DNA of 64,000 bases, from NCBI RefSeq assembly GCF_014164775.1, contig NZ_JACJGB010000002.1, forward strand, positions 1-64,000, read 5' to 3'. The first letter of the stretch is position 1. Every line of letters starts with the position of its first letter. The notes under the pieces are model-generated. The model saw nothing but the letters and a program-made list of their open reading frames with translations, ran no database searches and was not told the DNA's origin. Shown piece by piece: positions 28,310-35,825 of this stretch. This stretch comes from Tessaracoccus sp. MC1679 (GTDB lineage Bacteria > Actinomycetota > Actinomycetes > Propionibacteriales > Propionibacteriaceae). Position numbers and translations under genes: made by a program.

Positions 28310-29992
28310 ATGCCCATCATGGTGCTCGCCGCGCACCCGCAGCTCGCCCGCACGCTCGCGGAGCATGGCATGACCCTCGATCCGGTGAGCGGTGAGGTGG
28401 TGGAGTTGGAACCGTTCAACGCGGTGATGTCGAAGCGGTCGGCGCAGATCAGGCGCAACCTCGACCGGCTCGAAGCCGAATGGCAGGCCGCGCATCCGGG
28501 CGAGGTGCTCGGCCCGGTGATGACCGCTCGGTTGCAGGGCATCGCGTGGACGCATCAGCGGCCCGGGAAGAAGCCCGCCGACCTCAAGAACGAGCAATGG
28601 TGGCGGCAAGAACTCGCGGATGCCGGATACGACCCCGCAACCCTCGAACACCGGGCCGTGCGTCCAGTGGTGTCGGTCGATGACCTGGCCGTGCAGGAGG
28701 TTGCGTCGCGCGCGTTGGATCGGTGCGCGGCGTCGTCGTCGGCGTGGACGCGGCACACGATCCAAGAGCAGGTCACCAGGATCACCACCGAGGCAGGCGT
28801 GCACGCAACGGCCGCCGAGTTGCGCGAGTTCATCGCCTTGGCGACCGGCTTGGCCGTCTCGGACTGCTTCACCATCCTGCCGCCCGGTAGTGCGATGCCG
28901 GAGCATGTCGCGCACCTGACCAGCCTGACCGTGATCGCAGCAGAGACCGCACTACGCGACCAACTCACCGCCACCGTTCCCGCTGCTCGACGTAGCCGAG
29001 GCGGCACACGTCGCAGGACTCGAGGCTGGCCAGCAGGTGGCCGCCGCCGCTGTTGCTTCGAGCGATCCGTTAGTGATCGTGGAAGGAGCGGCGGGCGCGG
29101 GCAAGACCACCATGCTCGGCGTCGCCATCAAGGTCGCTGCCGAGCAGGGGCGGATGTCTCGGGTGGTTGCGCCCACTCTCAGTGCGGCGCAGGTCGCGCA
29201 CGACGAACTTGGCGTGCCCGCAACCAGTGTTGCGGCGCTCGTGCACGCGCACGGCTGGCGATGGAAAGACGATGGGGTCTGGACATGTCTCAACCCCGGC
29301 GATCGCGATCCCGAGTCGGGGCGCATCTACATCGGCCCACCCATAGACGCGCGCCTGCGCGGTGGTGAGCGGGTGATCGTGGATGAGGCCGGGATGCTCG
29401 ACCAAGACACCGCCCACGCCCTCCTGACCGTCACCGCCGAAGCCAGGGCGACCGTCGCGCTCGTCGGTGACCGCGCACAGCTCCCGGCGGTTGGTCGGGG
29501 CGGGGTGCTCGACATGGCCGCGCAGATCAGGGGCCGCACCTACGACATGACCGAACTCCACAGCTTCGCTGATCCCGAGTACGCGGCCCTGCCCCTGGCG
29601 ATGCGCGACAGGCAGAATCCCGGCGACGTGTTCGACCAGCTCGCCACGATGGGCCTGGTCACGCTGCACGCCGACGACGGCCACGCCCAAGAACACATCA
29701 CCAACGACGCGCGAGACGGGGAGGCGATCACCCTCGCCACCAACGATGAAGCGGCAGCGGTGAACGAGCGCATCCGCGCCGGACGCATCGAGCGCGGCGA
29801 GGTCAACGACATCATGACGGCGACCGGCAGCGACGGCCTGCCCATCGGAGCCGGTTCTACATCGAGGAGGACGACGAGCTGCGCGTCGAGAATGCATGAC
29901 CGTTCGAGATGCTGCCCGAGCCCGGGGTCAACGCGGACGCCCTCACATGGGCCGCGAACGCCGACAAGGCCCGAGCCCCGGCCCTTGATTCA
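28310..29992 (+). pseudogene. Decayed MobF-type conjugative relaxase/helicase
   Basis: From 28310 the frame encodes relaxase-family spacer sequence (FNAVMSKRSAQIRRNLDRLE, LEAEWQAAHPGE). Near 28980 the reading shifts by one base into the frame of LDVAEAAHVAGLEAGQQV and the helicase module with Walker A VEGAAGAGKTTMLG, then RVIVDEAGMLDQDTAHALL. A second shift near 29856 breaks the frame again, and a further piece (FEMLPEPGVNADALTWA) is readable to about 29990. The N-terminal relaxase domain with its histidine triad is missing. The gene is a dead remnant of a conjugative element, lying directly against the left attachment site. Confidence 0.8.
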
Positions 29993-30021
29993 TCGGGCCA
30001 AGGTTCGAGCCTTGTGCGTTG

Positions 30022-30067
30022 GGTGCCCCCAGCGGGGCTCGAACCCGCGACCCATGGATTAAAAGTC
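30022..30067. repeat. Left attachment site (tRNA-Lys 3' fragment)
   Basis: A 46-bp copy identical to 54635-54680. It contains bases 30-73 of the tRNA-Lys gene (minus strand) up to the anticodon loop, after which the sequence diverges (TGACAAC instead of CACTGCTC). This is the displaced tRNA end left by integration. Confidence 0.92.
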
Positions 30068-30166
30068 TGACAACACTGTCCGGAACTGTGCGCTCAAGTG
30101 CGATCTACAGCGGTCGATGCTTTGAGTCGTCCGGTCTGGGGCGGCTTGTTGGTCACTGTTCCGGAT

Positions 30167-30193
30167 CGGTTTGTGACCAAGTTTGTGACCACG
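30167..30193. repeat. Arm-type repeat near the left end
   Basis: A 27-bp sequence, CGGTTTGTGACCAAGTTTGTG and then ACCACG, identical to 54543-54569 at the right end. It contains two tandem GTTTGTGACCA units 12 bases apart; an inverted TTGGTCAC lies 20 bases upstream. It fits an integrase or excisionase arm-binding site. Confidence 0.75.
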
Positions 30194-30356
30194 TTTTCAT
30201 CCACGCCGAGAGCCTCCCGGGCCTCCTGCGACCAGATCGCAGCCGCACGCTGACACGGCTGACCGGCCACCCACTCAACCATGAGCTCCTGAAGTGCAGC
30301 ACTGCAGGCCAGGAGGTCAGAGCCTGAGGCTCAATACCCACCCGCATGGGGACGCC

Positions 30357-31139
30357 TTAAGCGCCAATCTCCCCCTGCCCAACATCGGACGACTTCCGAG
30401 CAGCTCGGAGTTCTTGCAGCGGGTCAGGCCCCAACACTTCGCGGGCACGCTTCGCTTCTTCGAGCAGCGCCGTGTCTCCCTGCACCTGAGCCAGCAGGCT
30501 TTCCGCAGCCTGGACCTTGGCCGTGTGATCCGCGCTGAAGCGCGGGAAGTCCACCGCGGCACTGTTCACGCTGGCGGCGAATTGCCGGGCCGACTCACCT
30601 TGCTGCGCTGGGACCTTCACGACTTCTGCCCAACCGTCACCAACAACCATGACGAAGAGCTCGCGCGTGTCCAAGGTCTTGATGGACTGCTTCTTCGCCA
30701 CACCACCTGCGATAGCCCCAGCCCCGCCGAATAAGACGGCTCCCGTAGCCATTCGGGTCACGGTGCTTCGGGATGCCAAGAAGCCCGTTACGTCGCCCGT
30801 GGAGTCCACTTGAGCAGCGACATTGGCGGACATCGGATGCCGGTGCCCCTTCATGTTGACCTCCAACGGGGTCACGCTGTGCGTCTGAAGTGTCGCGAGG
30901 GTGGGCACCTTCTGAGCCGCTCTCAGTTCGCGCTGCGCTCGGGCGACTTCGCTCTGATGCTTGCGCTCCTCTTCGCGCAGAGCCTTGTCAGCTGCGACAC
31001 ATTGCTCATGTAGCGCGAGTCGTTCGGGGCTCAGCGTCGCAAGGTCCCTCACTTTCGCTTTGTGGGCGCGGACTGCGAAGAAAGAGATGAGGGCGATGAC
31101 CGCGACGGCCACCAGAAGCCAGACTAGCCCTGTATCCAT
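30357..31139 (-). CDS. Membrane-anchored protein of unknown function
   Basis: The 260-aa product starts with one transmembrane helix (GLVWLLVAVAVIALISFFAV), then a charged, probably coiled-coil segment (about residues 35-80, rich in Glu/Arg/Lys), then a globular part with a small glycine/alanine-rich hydrophobic stretch (GAVLFGGAGAIAGGVAKK). I do not recognise a named family. It faces away from the restriction operon and is the first gene inside the left end. Its stop lies 165 bases from the left arm repeat. Confidence 0.7.
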   Translation of the reverse strand: MDTGLVWLLVAVAVIALISFFAVRAHKAKVRDLATLSPERLALHEQCVAADKALREEERKHQSEVARAQRELRAAQKVPTLATLQTHSVTPLEVNMKGHRHPMSANVAAQVDSTGDVTGFLASRSTVTRMATGAVLFGGAGAIAGGVAKKQSIKTLDTRELFVMVVGDGWAEVVKVPAQQGESARQFAASVNSAAVDFPRFSADHTAKVQAAESLLAQVQGDTALLEEAKRAREVLGPDPLQELRAARKSSDVGQGEIGA

Positions 31140-31609
31140 GCGGTCAGGCTACTGTGGTCTGCTCGCGGGCGTGTCGAATACTTTGCATCGCGGCGAACCG
31201 CAGCTAGGCGAGAAGCTGTACCAGCAACGCGCAACACCCCGCGTTCCCGACGCCGGCGCTTGGAGGTTGGGCACGAACGGCGCCTGAAGAGTGAGCACTC
31301 TCGACGATTGGAGTGTGATCACGATGGAGCCGTGCGGGATCACTGACGCTGGGTTCACGCCGCGCAAGGTGGTAGCCGTGGATCGTCGCGACCCACAGAA
31401 CAGGCTCCTGGTCGCTACGACTTGCCGAGGCGAGACAATCCACGTGCTCCGAGCGCGGTCGGGCTACGGTGACAGTAGACCGTTGTGGCTGCGGGGTTGT
31501 TCCTGCCGAGTCACTGGACGACGAGGGGGCTTGGGGTGCGCATGGGTGATGGATTGTCGTTGCCATCCGGCATCGTGTTGTCCGTTATCCACTCTGAGGA
31601 GTTCACCGA
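31140..31609. other. Intergenic region before the restriction operon
   Basis: No gene is supported here; open frames have unnatural composition. It should carry the promoter of the hsd operon. A TGAGGAG ribosome site at about 31596-31602 serves the GTG start of the first hsdM. Confidence 0.5.
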
Positions 31610-33172
31610 GTGACCCAAGACGAGGCACGCGCGCTTGCTCTTGCCCTGATCCCTGCCAACTTCGGCCCCTTGTCGTTGTCGGAGCTTGAGAGCTATTTGT
31701 CTGCGGCGGCCGACCTGTTGCGCGGCGCGATCGACCAAGCCGACTTCAAGGCGTACATCTTCCCGTTGATGTTCTTCAAGCGGATCTCGGACGTCTACAT
31801 GGAGGAGTACGGGCAAGCCCTGGCCCAGTCGGGAGGCGACCACGAGTTCGCTTCGTTCTCTGAGAACCACCGCTTCACGATCCCCGAGGGTTGCCTATGG
31901 GAAGACGTCCGCGCCCGTACGCAGAACATCGGGACGGCTCTCCAGACGGCCTTCCGGGCCATCGAGAAGGCGAACCCCGAGACGCTCTACGGGATCTTCG
32001 GGAACGCGAACTGGACCAACAAGGACAAGCTGCCGGACCGGCGGTTGAGCGATTTGATCGAGCACTTCTCCTCGAAGGCTTTGACTAACGCGGCGGTGCC
32101 CCCGGACGTCTTCGGCAACGCCTACGAGTACCTGATCAAGAGGTTCGCCGACCAGTCCAACAAGAAGGCCGGGGAGTACTACACCCCGCGCTCGGTGGTG
32201 GGCCTGCTGATCAACATCCTCGACCCGAAGGAGGGCGAGACCGTCTACGACCCAGCCTGTGGCACGGGCGGAATGTTGATCGAGGTCATCCAGCACGTGA
32301 AGGACCGAGGCGGCAACCCGAAGACCCTGTGGGGCAAGCTATACGGCCAGGAGCGGGTGCTGGCCACCGCCAGCATCGCCCGCATGAACCTACTGCTCCA
32401 TGGCATCGAGGACTTCAGGATCGCCCGCGAGGACACCCTCCGCAGCCCCGCCTTCTTCACAGGCAACCGGCTCGCCCAGTTCGACTGCGTGGTTGCCAAC
32501 CCGCCCTTCTCGCTGAAGAAGTGGGGCGAACTGGAGTGGGCCTCCGACAACTGGGGCCGCAACCTGCTTGGTGGCGTCCCCCCGACCAGCTACGCGGACT
32601 GGGCTTGGGTGCAGCACATGCTCACCTCGAAAAAGCCCCGCACTGGCCGTGTCGCGGTGGTACTGCCCCGAGGTGCACTGTTCCGGCAGGGGGCCGAAGC
32701 TCGAATCCGAACCCACATCGTGAAGTCGGACGTCGTCGAGGCCGTCATCGGTCTTGCGCCCAACCTTTTCTACGGGACCGGCTTGGCCGCGTGTGTGCTG
32801 ATCCTGCGCGCCAGCAAGGCCCCGGAGCGGGCGGGCAAGGCGTTGTTCATCAACGGCGAGAAGCTGTACAGGCGCGGCCGGAACCAGAACACTCTCGAAC
32901 CCGAGCACGCCGAAGCGTTGTTGAAGGCGTACGTGGCGTTCGCCGACGCCGATGGGGTGGCCCACGTCGCTACTCTCGACGAGATCGCGTCGAACGACTT
33001 CAATCTGAACATCCCCCTCTACGTACCGCCAGCCGACACGGGCGAACGAGCGACCCTCGCCGATGCGCTCCGCGAGCTGAAAGCGGCGAAGGCCGCGGCG
33101 GCCGCCACCCGTGCCGCGCTGGAAGCCGAACTGGCCAAGTGGGGGCTCGGCACGGACGGAGCCAACCAATGA
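31610..33172 (+). CDS. hsdM: Type I restriction-modification N6-adenine methyltransferase, first copy
   Basis: HsdM methylates adenine in the site read by HsdS. The N-terminal HsdM_N bundle (SELESYLSAAADLLRGAID, then IFPLMFFKRISDVYMEEY) is followed by the methylase domain with motif I YDPACGTGGM near residue 213 and catalytic motif IV ANPPF near 297. The C-terminal tail is a long alanine-rich helix. At 520 aa it is normal in length. The GTG start has a TGAGGAG site upstream. It differs clearly from the second hsdM that overlaps it, so this is not a recent duplication. Which of the two pairs with HsdS cannot be told from sequence alone. Confidence 0.93.
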   Translation: MTQDEARALALALIPANFGPLSLSELESYLSAAADLLRGAIDQADFKAYIFPLMFFKRISDVYMEEYGQALAQSGGDHEFASFSENHRFTIPEGCLWEDVRARTQNIGTALQTAFRAIEKANPETLYGIFGNANWTNKDKLPDRRLSDLIEHFSSKALTNAAVPPDVFGNAYEYLIKRFADQSNKKAGEYYTPRSVVGLLINILDPKEGETVYDPACGTGGMLIEVIQHVKDRGGNPKTLWGKLYGQERVLATASIARMNLLLHGIEDFRIAREDTLRSPAFFTGNRLAQFDCVVANPPFSLKKWGELEWASDNWGRNLLGGVPPTSYADWAWVQHMLTSKKPRTGRVAVVLPRGALFRQGAEARIRTHIVKSDVVEAVIGLAPNLFYGTGLAACVLILRASKAPERAGKALFINGEKLYRRGRNQNTLEPEHAEALLKAYVAFADADGVAHVATLDEIASNDFNLNIPLYVPPADTGERATLADALRELKAAKAAAAATRAALEAELAKWGLGTDGANQ

Positions 33173-34659
33173 CGATCCGGATCACCCAGAACGAACTGGA
33201 ATCCTACCTGTGGGGCGCTGCAGTCGTGCTCCGCGGCCTGATCGACGCCGGTGACTACAAGCAGTACATCTTCCCGCTGGTGTTCCTGAAGCGGATCTCC
33301 GACGTCTACGACGAGGAACACGCCGACGCTCTCGCCGTATACGGCGACGAAGACCTGGCCGACCTACCCGAGAATCACCGCTTCGCCATCCCCGCGGGCT
33401 GCCACTGGTCCGGCATCCGCGGGGTCACCAGCAACATTGGTGCCGCCATCCTCACCGCGATGCGCGCCATCGAGAAAGCCAACCCCGATACTCTGCCCGG
33501 GGTGTTCGGCGACGGTGACTGGGGCAACAAGAACCTGCTCTCCGACCGGACTCTGTCCGATCTCATCGAGCACTTCTCGACCAAGACCCTGTCGATCGCG
33601 AACTTGCCCGAAGACGAGCTCGGCAACGGGTATGAGTACCTGATCAAGAAGTTCGCCGACGACTCCGGACACACCGCGCAGGAGTTCTATACCAACCGCA
33701 CGCTGGTCCACCTGATGACGATGATGCTGCAGCCCGAGCCCGGGGAGTCCGTCTACGACCCAACGTGCGGCACCGGGGGAATGCTCATCTCGACCGCGGC
33801 CGAGTTGAAGCGCCAAGGAAAGGAATGGCGCAACCTCCGCCTCTACGGTCAGGAACTGAACTACGGAACCTCGGCCATCGCCCGCATGAACCTGTTCCTC
33901 CACGGCATCATCGACGGCCAGATCGCCCACGGTGACACCCTCACCAAACCTGCCTTTCACGACCAGCACGGTCGTCTGCAGTCCTTCGACGTCGTCCTCG
34001 CTAACCCGCCCTACTCGATCAAGGCGTGGAACCGGGAAGCGTTCGCCAAGGACCCTTACGGCCGCAACATGTGGGGCGTCCCACCCCAGGGCCGCGCCGA
34101 CTACGCCTTCTTCCAACACATCGCCAAGAGCCTCCACCCGAAGACTGGCCGCGCCGCCATTCTGTTCCCGCACGGCGTTCTGTTCCGCCGCGAAGAAGCT
34201 GCCCTCCGCGAAGGACTCGTGAAGTCCGACCTGGTCGAGTGTGTCCTCGGCCTTGGCGAAGGGCTCTTCTACAACAGCCCCATGCCCGCAACGGTTGTCT
34301 TCCTACGCTCGAAGAAGAGTCCGTCTCGTCAAGGCAAGGTCCTGTTCATCAATGCAGCGAACGAATTCGCTCGCGAGCAGGCACAGTCGCTCCTCCGGCC
34401 CAGCCACCAGAAGAAGATCCTCAACGCCTACCGCGCATTCACCAACGACGACGGCTTCGCGGCCGTCGCCGACCTCGACCGGATCGCAGCCAAGGGCTAC
34501 AGCCTCGCCATCCCTCTCTACGTCAACAGCACCACAACGAGCAAGGCAGAACGAGTATCGGTAGCCGATGCGGTTGAGGACTGGCGATACGCAGCCGAGT
34601 CAGCCGATGAGGCCATCGCGGACGTCCTAGCCCTGCTTCAGCAGGAGGCGGTCCGGTGA
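33169..34659 (+). CDS. hsdM: Type I restriction-modification N6-adenine methyltransferase, second copy
   Basis: A second, divergent HsdM (496 aa). It begins with the same layout (QNELESYLWGAAVVLRGLID, then IFPLVFLKRISDVYDEEH), has motif I YDPTCGTGGM near residue 197 and motif IV ANPPYS near 279. Motif IV is NPPY here and NPPF in the first copy. The ATG at 33169 overlaps the first hsdM stop as ATGA, and its stop overlaps the hsdS GTG as GTGA. Both genes look intact, so the enzyme may hold two kinds of methylase subunit in one complex. Confidence 0.93.
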   Translation: MTIRITQNELESYLWGAAVVLRGLIDAGDYKQYIFPLVFLKRISDVYDEEHADALAVYGDEDLADLPENHRFAIPAGCHWSGIRGVTSNIGAAILTAMRAIEKANPDTLPGVFGDGDWGNKNLLSDRTLSDLIEHFSTKTLSIANLPEDELGNGYEYLIKKFADDSGHTAQEFYTNRTLVHLMTMMLQPEPGESVYDPTCGTGGMLISTAAELKRQGKEWRNLRLYGQELNYGTSAIARMNLFLHGIIDGQIAHGDTLTKPAFHDQHGRLQSFDVVLANPPYSIKAWNREAFAKDPYGRNMWGVPPQGRADYAFFQHIAKSLHPKTGRAAILFPHGVLFRREEAALREGLVKSDLVECVLGLGEGLFYNSPMPATVVFLRSKKSPSRQGKVLFINAANEFAREQAQSLLRPSHQKKILNAYRAFTNDDGFAAVADLDRIAAKGYSLAIPLYVNSTTTSKAERVSVADAVEDWRYAAESADEAIADVLALLQQEAVR

Positions 34660-35825
34660 CCCTCAACCTCGACAAATCCAGTTGGAATCGAGTAGTTCTC
34701 GGAGACGTCGCCTCAGCCTCCAAAGAGAAGGTTGACCCCACTGATGGCACCATACATCGATACGTCGCCGGGGAACACATGAACTCCAATGACCTCAAGC
34801 TCAACCGCTGGGGTGATGTCGGTGACATAGACGTCGGTCCGGCATTCCATCGTCGGTTCAGGCCCGGCCAGGTGCTGTATGGCTCGCGCCGCACCTACCT
34901 GCGCAAGGTAGCGGTGGCCGAGTTCGACGGCGTCTGCGCCAATACCACCTTCGTTGTTGAGCCAACAGATCTCAACGCCCTGCTGCCGGATTTCCTTCCC
35001 TTCATCATGAGCGCCGAACCGTTCCACGCGTTCGCCATCGCTGAGTCGAAGGGATCGGTGAACCCCTACGTCAACTGGTCGGACATCGCACGCTACGAGT
35101 TCCTTCTCCCGGCGCTCGACGAGCAGAAGCGCATCGCGGATCTGTTGTGGGCCGCAGAGCGCCATCGGGCATCACTTCGGTTATCGGCCACCCGCGCTCG
35201 CCTCACAATCCAGCATTGGCTGGATGACACGATATGCGGTCTTGAATTGGCGCGGCCACTTAGGGCCGTGGTCGGATCGTCTGCATACGGCCCGCGGTTC
35301 TCGAACTCGCTGTACTCGGATGACGGAGAATTCCGACTTCTGCGTACGACAGATATGGATGGTGTGGGGAGAATCGACTACGGGACCATGCCAAGGGCGA
35401 GGTTGGACGACTCCTTCCGGCCCCACCTCCTAGCAGATGGTGACTTCTTGATTTCGAGGTCCGGCTCCTGTGGAGTCCCCGCGGTCTTCGACGTCTCCGT
35501 TGGCGGCGACCAAGTGATCCCGGGCGCCTTCTTGATCCGGCTGCGACTGACCGAGGAAATGGATCCACACTTCCTACGGGCCTACTTCAACTCCGCCCCT
35601 GGCCGGAATCTCTCCCAGAGCCTCGCGCAGGGTGGTGTGCAGAAGAACATCCGAGGATCTTCGCTCTTAGCAGCGCACGTCCCTGTACCGACGCGAGCCA
35701 CTCAAGCCGAGATAATGGACACCTTGGGTCGTCTCTTGGTGGGTGCCGAGTCAATCAATGGCGAACTTGCGGCCCTGGACGCAGTGCGTTTCTCCCTGAT
35801 CGACGACATCCTTGGAGGCGCCTGA
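34656..35825 (+). CDS. hsdS: Type I restriction specificity subunit
   Basis: HsdS carries two target-recognition domains that read the two halves of a split DNA site. The first repeat runs to about residue 180 (GQVLYGSRRTYLRKVAVAEF, then NPYVNWSDIARYEFLLPALDEQKRIADLL), the second to the end (DGDFLISRSGSCG, then IPGAFLIRLRL, then NIRGSSLLAAHVPVP). The conserved ends of both halves end in the spacer helix. Length 389 aa is usual. The recognition sequence cannot be predicted by eye. Confidence 0.92.
   Translation: MTLNLDKSSWNRVVLGDVASASKEKVDPTDGTIHRYVAGEHMNSNDLKLNRWGDVGDIDVGPAFHRRFRPGQVLYGSRRTYLRKVAVAEFDGVCANTTFVVEPTDLNALLPDFLPFIMSAEPFHAFAIAESKGSVNPYVNWSDIARYEFLLPALDEQKRIADLLWAAERHRASLRLSATRARLTIQHWLDDTICGLELARPLRAVVGSSAYGPRFSNSLYSDDGEFRLLRTTDMDGVGRIDYGTMPRARLDDSFRPHLLADGDFLISRSGSCGVPAVFDVSVGGDQVIPGAFLIRLRLTEEMDPHFLRAYFNSAPGRNLSQSLAQGGVQKNIRGSSLLAAHVPVPTRATQAEIMDTLGRLLVGAESINGELAALDAVRFSLIDDILGGA

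Noticed and set aside
30019-30327. Open frame reading through the left att repeat
   Set aside because: Its start is a translated tRNA-Lys fragment (the same false reading appears at the right end), so it is an artefact.
31291-31689. Possible gene before the first hsdM
   Set aside because: It overlaps the hsdM start, has odd Cys/Arg-rich composition at the end and no ribosome site.
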